Of a DNA stretch of 64,000 nucleotides, positions 10,340 through 21,295 are shown in pieces. The DNA comes from Diphasiastrum complanatum. Taxonomy: Eukaryota > Streptophyta > Lycopodiopsida > Lycopodiales > Lycopodiaceae. The notes below the pieces were generated by a model. The model saw nothing but the letters and a program-made list of their open reading frames with translations, was not told where the DNA came from and made no database searches. The stretch's first letter is position 1. Each line of letters begins with the position of its first letter. The position numbers were made by a program, and so were the translations under genes. The stretch spans positions 47,092,191 through 47,156,190 of the forward strand of contig CM055098.1 in the NCBI GenBank assembly GCA_029204225.1. Reading direction: 5' to 3'.

Positions 10340-13262
10340 ATGTAGTTACTGAGGACTTTTATTGGCTTCGCAACGAATCTTTATTAGGTGATACTGCACC
10401 TTCTCCATAAAGTCGAGTCGGGCAGTGTTAAAATCCAAATTATGCGACAAAAAACAACGATGAGCTTCGACAATCCACATGGAAGTTGTCCATGACGTGA
10501 AGCGAGATTCTCAGGAGGCTCCCATCATTGTTACATGAAAATATAGTTGAGCAACCGGCAGCTGATCCTTGATACTCTCTGAGGCCATCGGCTTATTTGG
10601 ATCGAATGCCAAAGGAGGAAGGCAATCATCCCATCTAGTTGCCACTGATGCCAACAGAGTTAAATCTTTTGCAAACACTGCCGATTGTCTCACTGTCGGG
10701 TTGGGAGAGTGTATATACTCCCACAAGTACGCTTGTAAGGCCCGGTGGAAATCCATTAATATTGTCCAAGTGAAAGGTTGATGCATGATTGGCCAATTTG
10801 GTGCATGGATCGTAATTTTGTCCATTGACATTCCCAAATCCTTCCATTTATTTCGTCATGGCATTGGTACATAATACAGATCTACCCGCAATTGGCGAGG
10901 GCTGGCCACATAACTCCTGATAGATTTCGGAGTTTTCTCAAAAATGGTAACTCTCCAAGCCAGCTGCTCTCCCAATGTTGTTATTTTATCCAATTTTTTG
11001 TCGGCTTCTATCTTAGAGATCTTAAATTTAAGGACCCAACCACCATGCGAGGACTCATGAGGATGTTGCGATAAAATTTTTTGAATCTGGTCCTCGATGC
11101 TGATTGGCCTTCTGAATAATGGTGTGGTCCTTGATGAAGATGGACCCACTTGCACTGCTTGTGAAATTGGCTGTTGTTCTTCAACATCTGGAGCTCCACC
11201 TGGTCCATGCCCGAATCCAGCCCTGTATCCATTGGTCCTGTAGTTTGGTGCAGAGGGGAGAATTGCGGCATGATCGGTATTGAGATTTGTGGTCCAGCTT
11301 CCAACACCTAAGCGACAGCCTTTTCATAGGCACTGATGATTGCTTTAGCCTTTTCCAACTCAGTTGAAGCTGCACCTTTGTATTTGTCAAAGCGGCCTTG
11401 GAATCCCTGAAGCGCCACTTTGTAAGTCTCAATTTTTTTGAACAAATACGCAATCTCCGTCGGAGTTACCGGATGATCTGGTATTTGCGTCTAAAGATAC
11501 GCATCACGCTCAAGGGCGGTCACATTCAATTCACCTTAGAGACGTGTGTGATCTTGCTCTTCCATTTGCAGTTGACCTTGTAGCAGCTGCACTTGTTGCT
11601 TTGCATCCTACATGGCCTTGTCCACCTGATCTTGTGCGGTTGTCAGGGCATTCTGCAGGGAGTTGACGTATTTTTTGAGGCGATCAGCCTGTTGTGCCAT
11701 CTTCTTCTCAGCTTCGGATTTTTCTTCATGCTGCTTGGCGATCTTCAATTCTCTATCCAACTGAATAATCTTTTGGTTGATAAGAGTATTTTTGGATCCC
11801 ATATCTGAGATTCTCTGTTCCATTTCTTTTTTCTTATCCAGCATAGACTGGATCACTTGAGCAAGGCTTGAGACCAAACCGAGAGCATCACCAGAATCTA
11901 CTGACGTGGAGGTGGTAGCAGCAGAAGGACCTGATGGTACTGTCCTTGGTTGGCGAGAAACAGGTGCCAGTATCTCTACTTCTGCAAAAAGATCTTCCTC
12001 TTCATAGCCCTCAGGCACTGTGGCGTCAAATGCTTCGGTGATTTTGCAACTTGTCCGACCCGAAGTGTGGCTAGTGCGGCTTCATCTTGAGGTTTCTAAG
12101 ATAACTGGCATGAATATTCAACACCAACAGAGGTATCATGGAATTGTTCAAATCCTCTTTCAAGGGATTGGAGTTCAAAGGGCGCAGGGCTCTGGGGCAT
12201 TTCAAAAACTTCAAAGGCCCCAAGGGGGTTGGAATCGTCGAACATATCCATAAAGTACTGCGTGTTTGGTGAAATAGCTTCAGTGTGATGGTAGCTTGGA
12301 CAACTGTGATGGGAATGGTAGTCCCAATGGTCACAGACTTTCCTTGAGTGGAAGCAGAGGCGAGGGAAGCATCAGAGGCAGGGGGAATAGGAAGTTCAGT
12401 GCAAACAACAATAGGGGGTGGAAGCGCAGCTGACGATGTATGCCTAGTACAACGTCGTGATGTGAAAGGCGAGTCAGATGATGATCTCGCTACGTGGATG
12501 ATGTCGACTATGTGAACTAGAGGCCTGGTGAGATGACTCGGCCGGTGCGTCTTCATAAACCGAAAGCACAGAATCCAAGTGAAAGCCAGAGATTTTGTTT
12601 TCAAGGTGGAAAGCCGCTAGAAGAGATAACAAGGAACCAGCATCGAACTGTTGCTTTTATGGCTCATTTGAGCTCACTAGAAACAGTCTTGAACCAGTTA
12701 TATGGTTCAAGAGAGGCCTTGGCTATCTTGACATAGGACTCGACTATCCTATGTAGGATCTAAGAAGTAATGTGGTCTTTTCTGAGACTGCCAACCATCA
12801 GAAAATTATTCAGGAGCTGGACAGCAGCGTGTATGGCAGGCTCAGTAATGGCATCGAGGAGATAGTCGTCATTGGTCCAATGCAAATCATTTGTAAGGTC
12901 AATGTAAGGCTTAATAGCCTGTTTGGCCTGCTTATGGTTGGGTGAGGCTTGGGTACCAGACGCTATGCCTATGGCAGCTAGGGCGGCCTCAATTATGCGC
13001 ACCTTGTGTGTGGCTCCTTGGAAGGTGATGTAAAACTTGGATTTCTCCTCCTTCCACGTACTGAAGGCAAGAGCATTAAAATCCATATTAATTCTCCCGA
13101 AAAAGCTCTCTCATGAATACCCATTACAGTAAACAGAGGCTCTGCAAGGGTCATCCACTGAGTGACCATGCTTGTGCTAGGAAGTATCATGATATCCGTT
13201 GCAGATGGGACATCATGATGGATAGTATAACGAGGCGACTGAGATGTATTTGTGGAAGACAT
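10340..13262 (-). pseudogene. Post-pol coding region of the Ty3 element, no recognised family
   Basis: On the minus strand coding texture runs from about 13262 (MSSTNTSQSPRYT) to about 10340, through several frames. N-terminal part: ATDIMILP...WMTLAEPLFTVMG, then FSTWKEEKSKFYITFQGATHK and AIGIASG (12760-13262). Middle: acidic/Pro/Ser-rich stretches. Then 11163-12018: a long coiled coil (DKKKEMEQRISDMG, LDRELKIAKQHEEKSEAEKK, LQNALTTAQDQVDK), continuing in one frame through four stops. C-terminal part (10511-11155): DQIQKILSQH, ISKIEADKKLDKI, WTILMDFHRALQAYLWEY. The position between integrase and 3' LTR is where env-like or accessory ORFs sit in some plant Ty3 groups. I see no clear transmembrane or signal segment, so an envelope role is not supported. 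A related N-terminal portion is at 34500-34921. Confidence 0.6.
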
Positions 13263-14036
13263 GATGATCAGAAACGGAAAGTAAGACGCTCAAGTGTATA
13301 ACAATAGTTCAGAGAGTTTGGAAGGCTTTGGTCACTGGAAAAATTGGCAAGAGCTTCGCTAGCACAAGTGAGGAATGAATCAAATTCAGCCAACTTATAG
13401 GTGAATTTGGAGGGTCCATTACACTGAATACTAGTTTGGCTAATCAATCTGAACAAAAATTTGCAGGCATGTATAGTACTGTGAAAATAGGCTAAAAAAA
13501 TCTCGGCGAAGGTTTCTGAGGCTCTGAACCTATCCGACGAATGTTTTCCAAGGTTGGCGAAGGATGAACCTTCACCCAAGAGGGTCCTTCACCCAACTAC
13601 TGTCGTAAGTGCATTTTCCCAAGATCTGAACCTATGGCCGACCTAATTTTGACATTTTAAGACCATCTAGCATGTCAGCGAAGGTTCCTAATGAGAGTAA
13701 GGTGCTCGGCGAAGGTTCCCAAAATGGCATATTGATGATTATTCACCTGACTCAAAAAATGGATTTTTTTTGAAAAAGAACCTTCGAGGCTCAGCGAAGG
13801 TTTTTGATACTGTATAGGCCACATCTGACCAAAACAGTGATTTTATAAGTCATTTTCCATCAAAAATACTTTTCTTCCTTTTTCCATACTGATGACTCTC
13901 CTGAGTTTTGCTCATCAGTCTTTTCTTAGTTTTTTTTTTATTACTGTCTTTTCCAAACAAAACTTAACAATTAAATATTGAAAACAAAAAAGGTGAAAAC
14001 AAAATAAAGGTAAAAAAATCATTGAGATCAAGCTTG
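13263..14036 (-). other. Spacer between integrase and post-pol region with GCGAAGGTT repeats
   Basis: No long minus-strand frame is credible here. The motif GCGAAGG(T/A)T occurs at about 13506, 13557, 13678, 13709 and 13793, with AACCTTC on the other strand near 13567 and 13779. A T-rich/A-rich stretch lies at 13925-14020. Confidence 0.55.
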
Positions 14037-15349
14037 TTAAACTGGCAGAGCAGGCTGCCAAAACTTGCGTAATCGGTTGTCATTCATTGGAGTATCAAAT
14101 CGTTTTCCATCCAAGTGCTCAAGAATTACTGCGCCATAGTTCAGGATTTCTTTTACTTTATATGGGCCTTCACCGGTAAACTTCAATTTTCCCTTGATCA
14201 GCTTGGTTTTGTACATCAGTGCAAAATCTCCTGCTTTCATATCCTTTTTGTGCAATCAACGATCGTGCCATGTCTTTCGGCAGGCTTTCTCTACTGCTAA
14301 CGCATGAATTGTCATCAATCGTGTTTCACATAATTTGTGCAACGATTTGTGACGTAGCTGTAAAGACTTATCATCATTTAATCATTCTATTGTCGCTATG
14401 CGTAAAGATGGGATTAAAAATTCAATCGGCATAACAACATCTTGACCATAAACCAGTTGAAAGGGTGTTTGATTTGTACTATTTTTGTAAGTGGTTCTGA
14501 ATGCCCACAATGCTGCATACAATTTATGTTCCCAATCAGACCGACTTGCTTCAACTGTCTTCGTCATAATAGTGCAGAGAATTTTATTGGAAGATTCAGC
14601 CTGGCCATTCCCTCTAGAATAGTAAGGAGTGCTAAATCGGTGTATAACAAAAAAATCTTCCAGTAAACACTTTATTGTTTGATTAACAAAGTGTGTACCC
14701 CGGTCACTAACAATCTCGATCGGACATCCAAATCTGATTATAATATTTCCATAGAGAAACTTGGCCGTAGATTTCGCGTCAGCAACTTTGACAGCTTTGG
14801 CTTCAATCCACTTGGTCATATAGTCAGTTGCTACAATAATGTATCGGGCCTGAGATCCTCGCGTGGTAGGATGTATAGGACCAGCATAATCCAGTTCTCA
14901 TTTTTCAAATGGTGCTTGTGATAAAACCGGATGCAAGGGTTCATAGTTCTGTCCAGTAGGCCGTCGTGCTCGCTGGCAAACATCACATGTCTGAATATAA
15001 GTTTTTGTGTCCTTATAAAGCATAGGCCACCAACAACCTGATTGCAAAAGTTTGCAAACAATAATATCTGTAGAGAAGTGTCCTCTGCCATGCCATCATG
15101 TGAAAACATGATTAAATCTGAGATTTCATGTGGTAACACACATCTTCGTAGAATATTGTCTGATCCATGACGATATAGTTGTCCTGCAATCAATTGATAA
15201 GGTCGAGCCTTATGAATCAATTGTCTCTTCTGTACTTTTGTCAAAGAGTCATTCGGTTGTCCTAGCATCAGGTACTCAACAATTTCCGCTGCCCACTCAG
15301 GTACTGCTTCTACATAGAACAATGCAGCATCTGGTAATTCATCATCCAC
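14037..15349 (-). pseudogene. Ty3/gypsy integrase of the complete element
   Basis: From the N-terminal side (15349 downward) come a DDELPDAALF linker, QLIHKARPYQLIAGQLYRHG and the zinc-finger region with CVLPHEI, degraded by shifts. The core at 14382-14819 is open: WIEAKAVKVADAKST, IVSDRGTHFVNQ (catalytic Asp) and GNGQAESSNKIL (catalytic Glu), then TPFQLVYGQDVVMP. The C-terminal domain is at 14037-14255 (KLKFTGEGPYKVKEIL, NDNRLRKFW). There is no chromodomain. Stops separate the three blocks, so activity is unlikely. Confidence 0.88.
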
Positions 15350-16815
15350 TTCAGTATTAAGTGGTGCAGATTCAATTCACGAAACGTGGTCGGCTAGATA
15401 ATGTTGCTTCCCCTTTCAAACCACAATTTGAAAGTCAAATTCAGTCAATAATAGTAACCATCTTGCAATACGTTCAGTATTGCACGTCTTGTTTACCAAG
15501 TAAAGTAACGACTGTTGATTTGTATAAAATGCAAAGTGCATTTCCATGAGGTAGTGACAAAATTTCCTAACATAAAAAATCATGGCTAACGCTTCATGTT
15601 CTGTTGTTGAATAGTTCTTCTCCGGATCTATAAGCTGTCTGCTTGCAAATCATATAGGATAATCCTTCTTATAATTACCTGGCTGCGTCAAAACTAATCC
15701 AATGGCATATTTTGAGGCATCCGTGTGAACATGAAATTCAACTGTCCAATCTGGAGAACGTAGTATCGATGCTGAAGTAAATGCTTTTTTTTTTGTTTTT
15801 TAAAGGCTTCTAATGCCTCTACTGTCCAAATAGGAACAGTAGTCAGTTTGTAGATAGGTCTTGCTAAATCCGCAAAGAAGATAATAAAAATTCGATAGTA
15901 GTTCGCATGACCCATAAACAAGTAAACTCCGCGAATCATTGTTGGCGGTGGCAATTCCAAAATAACCTTGATTTTAGAATAATTTGTGGCAATGCCATGT
16001 CTCGATATCACATGCCCAAGCACAACTCTGTGGAAAACCCATATCTGACATTTTTCTGGATTTAAAAGAAATTTGATATTTGTGACATCTTTCAAATAAC
16101 TTTTCCAATCGATCCAGATGATCTGTATTTGTACTATATGGACTCCCAGATCATCCAAGTAAATTTCAAGAAATTTCTGTAGATAATCTTTAAAAGCAAA
16201 TTGCATTGCTCTTTGGAATGAACTTGGTGCATTACAGAGTCCAAACGACATTACTTTGTAAGCATAGGTGTCCCATTCTGTTGCAAAAGCTGTTTTGTGG
16301 CGATCGGCAGGTGCAATCTTAACCTGGTTATAACCACTAAATCCATCCAAGAAACTATAAGCTTCCGCTCCAGCAAGGCGATCCAAAATGCTTTCAAATA
16401 AAAGGTAACGGAAAGTGATTCTTCTGCGTCACTTTGTTCAAAGCCTTGAGATTCGCACAAATTCTCAATTTTTCATTCTTCTTAGGAACAATGACAATTT
16501 CAGTGAAACCCATTCGGTATGCTCGATCTCATAAATGAAATCGGCATCAAGCAGTCTCTGAAGTTCTTTCTTTATCAGATCCGCAACATTAGGATTACAT
16601 CGATAGAACTTTGTAACCTTTGGAACTGCATCAGGTACTAGAGGTATGGTATGTTCAATTACTGACGTCGAAATACCCTTCAGATCTTGATAAGTCCATG
16701 CAAAGAAATCTTGATATCTAATAAGTAATGTTCGGAGTGCTTGATACTGTTCAAGATTAAGTTGTGATCCAACTTGTACAATCTTGTCTGGTTCTCCTAG
16801 TTCGACAAGATTCAT
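15350..16815 (-). pseudogene. Ty3/gypsy reverse transcriptase-RNase H of the complete element
   Basis: RT begins at about 16815 (LDADFIYEIEHTEWVS) and shifts frame near 16470. It continues with ILDRLAGAEAYSFLDGFSGY, MSFGLCNAPSSFQRAM and the catalytic YLDDL box (15694-16386). A GHANYYRI connection follows. RNase H lies at about 15350-15720, with HTDASKYAIG, STTEHEALAM and a tether-like end, broken by stops. The stretch of K codons around 15790 coincides with an A/T homopolymer where a frame slip is likely. Confidence 0.88.
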
Positions 16816-17694
16816 TGGCTATGTCCAAGCTTGGCCATCGTAAACATCTTTCGATTCTGGCATCTGGTCTTCGGGTTCACGATGTGCTTTAGGTAACATG
16901 ATAACCACATCATCCAGTGTATAGCATACAAAATGTTCGGGCATATCATGCTGGACTACATCTGCTTGTTCCTTTTCGAAAGGACTTGTCTTGGATCTTC
17001 GCTTAGCCTTCTTAGTAGGAATCGATCGTGGAGGTGATGACTTCCGAGATGATGATGTCTTGCTAAAACTCTAACTTGTAGAGTCATCCTGAACTTTTTC
17101 TTTTCTTTTATCTAGTAAGGGTGGCACATTTTTTGAATCAATCTCTTGAGGGAGATTTTCCCATTTCAGGACCGTATTATAATGTTGCTTGGCTTTTTTC
17201 TTTGTCATTGACCTTGTGATCCTGTCTTCCTTCAATATAGCAGTTGCTTTGGACAGTTTTATTGTTGGTTCATCAGGAATATTATGCACTCCAAGTCTGG
17301 TTGGATCCATATGATCTAGAATCTGCTCATCAGTAAGTTCTGCATTGTCATCATAAGTCAAGGCATGACTCACAGAAATGAGGTCATCTTCAATCGGATT
17401 TGGTATAGGTTCTGTTGATATCCAAGCTACATTAAGCACATTTAATGGAAAAGTGATCGGTGTATCCAAGGTTCGATCCAATAATGAAATCTCATCCAAA
17501 TCTGACTGATTATCTTGTTGACACATATATCTTGCTGTACAATCAATCATTGCAAGAGCTTCATTCCAGTTTATAGTATCCATTTCAGAATCGTAATGAA
17601 CTCCCAAATTTTTCTCTGGTCGGTCACAAGTATGATCTGATGTTGATGAATCATCATCCTCTTTTTGAACCGCTGGTCTGATATGCAACAACAA
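16816..17694 (-). pseudogene. Pre-RT region of Ty3 pol, 5'-most coding block
   Basis: A 207-codon open block (17071-17694) starts only 60 bp from the PBS and encodes an acidic, Ser-rich N-terminus, HYDSEMDTINWNEALAM, LDTPITFPLNVLNVAW, and a basic RSMTKKKAKQHY segment. It continues in frame past one stop into RT. There is no capsid domain, zinc knuckle or aspartic protease motif. Compared with usual Ty3 elements, gag and protease (normally 1.5-2 kb) are missing here. Confidence 0.7.
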
Positions 17695-17754
17695 GATGCC
17701 TAATGCAACCTAACCATCCAACAAACATGCTGCAAATTGAAAAATTGGCGTAGC

Positions 17755-17772
17755 TCTCCGACAACGACGCCA
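17755..17772 (-). promoter_or_regulatory. Ty3 primer-binding site
   Basis: On the minus strand this reads TGGCGTCGTTGTCGGAGA, a slightly mutated form of the TGGCGCCGTTGCC-type PBS seen intact at 42243. It is separated from the LTR by four bases. Confidence 0.85.
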
Positions 17773-17776
17773 AATT

Positions 17777-18522
17777 TGTAGTGGGTTTCTTTCCTGCCTA
17801 ACCCCAATCCAAGATCTAATCAACCTAGCATCAAAGAGACGAAGTTAGTTGTCACACATAGATTCATTCACATGAGAGCGATAGTATAGTTCAGATTTCA
17901 GCATGAATGGAAGATCCACATCTAGCTCTAACATCCATTAACCCTAAGCATTAACACTACATCCAGTAACACTAGATCCACAATGAATATAGCTTACTCT
18001 TTCTCTCTCTCCCTTTCTCCCTCATAAAAAGTATAATAACATGCAATCCCAATAACAATCAGATCCAACAATTAGCAAAATCTAAAATAAGCATGAGAGA
18101 TGGAGAAAAAGTGATAAAGAGCAAGGACATTCATCAATCCATTTCTCAAGAGAACCAATCTGCTTTATTGAAATGAGAAAATGAACATCTGTAGAAACTT
18201 GAGTTGGTCCCTTTTTATAGTAGAGAGGAGGATCCTAGCCTCTGAATCCTATTGGTCCATTTCTGCCTCACTAATCATTCAAATTTAAAAAAGAGTGAGA
18301 ACCATCCAAATTAGAGGGAAACCCAACTTTATTCACTAACTTGACATTTAGGCCCTACAACATTAAAACTCTCGCAAAAAGGCCTAAAGTCCTTATATTG
18401 ACTTTCTAATTAATCAAATCTCTATGTGATCATTGGGTTGGCCTTACACACAAAGGGTGCCAAATCCCTCTCACTTATTAGCTAGGGTTAGGGTTGCCTT
18501 GGGATCCGCAACCCCTCCAACA
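17777..18522 (-). repeat. 5' LTR of the complete Ty3 element (746 bp)
   Basis: It pairs with 9571-10295 and is flanked on the right by the ATTAT duplication. It carries the same promoter-like CTTTTTATAGTAGAGAGGAGG segment. Confidence 0.92.
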
Positions 18523-18527
18523 ATTAT
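18523..18527. repeat. Target-site duplication ATTAT (right copy)
   Basis: This matches 9566-9570 exactly and confirms the element boundaries. The host copia sequence resumes here. Confidence 0.85.
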
Positions 18528-19019
18528 GCATTGCATTGTTGATCAAATCTTACTAGCCTTTGTTTGTTGAGTTGAACTTGTGGATCCAAAGCATATTTCA
18601 GGTCTATTGAAGATCAGAGGCTAAGAAGAAGTTATTTTGGATCAGATCATCGCACCTAATCATTTGTTGATTGTGAGGCTTGTGCATATTCAATACTAAC
18701 AATGTTCTGTTCAATCTATTGTTGACAATCTCCACTTTTGTAAATGAACACTCTCCTTAAGTGGATGAGCACTCTCCTTAAATGGATGAACATTCTCCTT
18801 AAGTGGATGACAAATACTCTTTGAGTGATTTTGTAATTCTCCAAAAGGCTGAGCAAAGCTCTGACTTGGATGAAAGATCCCCTTTTGGGTGAACAGATTG
18901 TCAACAATCTTTTGCATAAATTTTGGTGTACTTTGTTGAGCATGTAAGTAACTCTCCTTATGTAATTTGATTGGAGCATTTGCTTTCATATGGATCCAAA
19001 AATTCTAAATTTTTCCTTT
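18528..19019. other. Copia internal remnant between PBS and RT; contains 3 x 21-bp repeat
   Basis: This is the continuation of the interrupted copia interior. Gag, protease and integrase are absent here, so at least 2 kb of the original element was lost. At 18745-18807 three direct 21-bp units read TGAACACTCTCCTTAAGTGGA with one or two changes. Confidence 0.6.
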
Positions 19020-20464
19020 TGTAAGCGCAAGACTGTCAAATGCAAATGGGTGTTCAAGATTAAATACGGACCAGATGGGATGTGACGAAATACAAGACAA
19101 GACTAGTAGCGAAGGGATTCTCTCAGAGATATGGTATCGATTACTCTGAAACCTTCTCTCTGTTGTCAAACATTTGTCCCTACGATTGTTATTTGGATAT
19201 ACAGCAGCTTATGACCTCAAGATCCACATTGTGGACGAGAAGACGACCTTCTTGCATGGCGAATTAGACGAAGAGGTCTATATGTATCAACCCCCTCGAT
19301 GTCTCGAATTCACTTCCTGACAATGCATGCAGAATGCATAGAAGTATCTACGGTCTGAAACAGTCAGCCTGGCAATGGTACAAGAAGAAAGATCAAGCCC
19401 TAAAATCATTAGGATTCAAGCCACTGTTGGCTGATTCCAATGTATATGTCAGAGTTACAGATGGGCAGATCATCATTATGGTTGTGTATGTGGACGACAC
19501 TCTGATACTTTGCAAGAGTGAGCAGCTGATTGCCAAAGTGAAGACAGACATCTCGAAACATTTCAAGATTGTGGATCTGGAAGAAGCTAGGTGTTACATT
19601 GTCTTGCAGATTGAAAGGGACTACAAGGGAGATAAGTTATATCTTCACTAGTCTAGATACACCCAGAAGATCCTAGAGGATTTTGGGATGCTAAACTGCA
19701 AAGGAGCAAACACTCCAATGCTCGCAGGGATGGTGCTGACAAATGAAGACTGAGGAAGAGAGAGAACAGATGCATCTCACATCTTACAGGAAGCTAATAG
19801 GATCACTGATGTACCTTGCAGACAACACACGCCTTGACATCGCTTATGCAGTGTTCATGATGAGCCAATTCTGCACGAATCCAGCCTCGACACATTGGAA
19901 GATTGCAAAACAAATTTTACAATATCTTCCAATTAATGAGGGATTATGGCTTGTGTTATTGTCGTGATGCAGGTTTTAGGATGCCTTCCTACAGTGATGC
20001 TAGTTGGGCATCCCTTAAGGACGACTGTAAAAGTGTCTTAGGAGGATGCACTATCGCATCAGGAGCAGCAATTCTCTGGGTCAGCAAGAAGCAGACCATT
20101 GTAGTCCAGTCATCTTGCGAAGCAGAGTGTGTTGCAGCAACAAAGATGGCCAACGAGATAGTCTAGCTAAGGCAGTTCTTGGACGAATTGGGCAAAATAG
20201 GGAACGAGCCTCTGGTCTTGCAGATGGATAACACCTCTACAATACATCTGACGAAAGATCCTGTGTCCTATTCGAGAACAAAGCACATTGCGATCAAGTA
20301 CCACTTGATCAGGGATCTAATTGAAAAGAAGATGCTACAGACCACCTTCATTGGAACAAAAGACATGGTTGCTGACATCTTCACCAAAGCCCTAGACAAA
20401 GGACTCTTTGAGAGACAAAGGAGCAGTCTTGGAATCGTAAAGCTATCATGCTTTGAGAGAGAGC
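19020..20464 (+). pseudogene. Copia (family W) reverse transcriptase-RNase H
   Basis: In several frames: KCKWVFKIKYGPDG, TKYKTRLVAKGFSQRYGIDYSE (19082), IHIVDEKTTFLHGELDEEVYM, MHRSIYGLKQSAWQWYKK and the catalytic YVDDTLIL (19334-19651). RNase H follows: SYSDASWASLKDDCKS, CEAECVAATKM, LQMDNTSTIHL, KHIAIKYHLIRDLI, TKDMVADIFTKAL (to 20440). At least four frameshifts or stops break it. Gag, protease and integrase are not present upstream. The same family occurs on minus at 26446-27790 and 36181-39777. Confidence 0.9.
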
Positions 20465-21295
20465 TGAAGAATCAAAGCATTTCTGTTTACAAAGCCTTGC
20501 TAGCTTTCAGCCCTCTGCCTGACGAAGATGTTCGCGAACACCTAAGTCAAGAGACACAAAACACGAAAGATTCGCGAACACCTTACGGGAAGACACGAAT
20601 GCGAAAGATTCGCAAATGAGAATCTTTTGCGATCGAGCACGAGAAAGTCAGACGATAGAAACGAAACCAACGATGCGACGAGAAAAATGTCGCGAAACCT
20701 TTTCTGTCCTCCACGATCCAAAGAGTACCAGCAAGATCATACAAGTACCCAGAAGTACTAATATGTGATCTGATGGCATGATGTCATCAAATACACTCTA
20801 GGTCATGGCTAATCTTCCACTCTTGTAATTTTTTGATTAGTTGTAGATGCTTAATTACTCTAATCAAAGGATTACACAAAGCGACTATATACTTATTGGA
20901 TAGTACTTGATAGACATGCAGATATAGAAAACCAGTCTGATGTCAGTAAGAAATCAAGACGAAAATATAAAATACATGTTTGCTTGCGTGCGAGACAATT
21001 CTGTCTAGGATCTGAAGATCCAACAGTCTACTAGTAAGCGAGACAATCACTCGTGAGAGAACTGTATTTCTCTCATGCCAACGCACTGCGTGGATCTGCA
21101 TCTAGTGCTTGAAGAATCAAAGAAAATCAATAGATGATTCTGTAGCCATTGTGCACATGTCACGTTTATGTTGTATGATCTTGAGTGCAAATGTGTCTGT
21201 TGTTATTTGTATGTCTGATTCTCTCATTCATTTAATTCCGCATATTGGTTGAAGTTTTGTTGATTGTTATATTAATTTATAAACGTAGATCAACA
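20465..21295 (+). repeat. Copia (family W) 3' LTR
   Basis: It begins TGAAGAATCAAAGC after the purine-rich TTGAGAGAGAGC and ends near TAGATCAACA. The start matches 9298. A promoter-like AAAATATAAAATAC lies at about 20963. The right boundary is approximate, and I could not find a clean target-site duplication. Confidence 0.6.

Larger units (their letters stand above)
9571..18522 (-). mobile_element. Complete Ty3/gypsy LTR retrotransposon, 8.95 kb, minus orientation
   Basis: Both LTRs begin TGTAGTGGGTTTC and end CCCTCCAACA. A five-base duplication ATTAT flanks the element (9566-9570 and 18523-18527). The PBS (17755-17772) is next to the right LTR, and a PPT reading GGTGGGGGATAC (about 10296-10307, minus) is next to the left LTR, so transcription runs right to left. 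Order on the minus strand: 5' LTR, PBS, pre-RT region, RT, RNase H, integrase, spacer, a post-pol coding region, PPT, 3' LTR. The PBS type resembles Athila/Tat lineages. No gag or protease is recognisable between PBS and RT. All frames carry stops or shifts, so the copy is not autonomous. It is inserted in the internal region of a copia relic. Confidence 0.92.

Noticed and set aside
12020..12253. Plus-strand ORFs inside 10.5-13.3 kb, considered as an antisense gene as found in some Tat elements
   Set aside because: The minus strand carries longer, compositionally protein-like frames (coiled coil), and the plus frames are their shadows.
18481..18500. AGGGTTAGGGTT resembling telomere repeat (also near 10260)
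   Set aside because: Only one and a half units, not the plant TTTAGGG form, and present in both LTRs of the Ty3 element, so it is ordinary LTR sequence.
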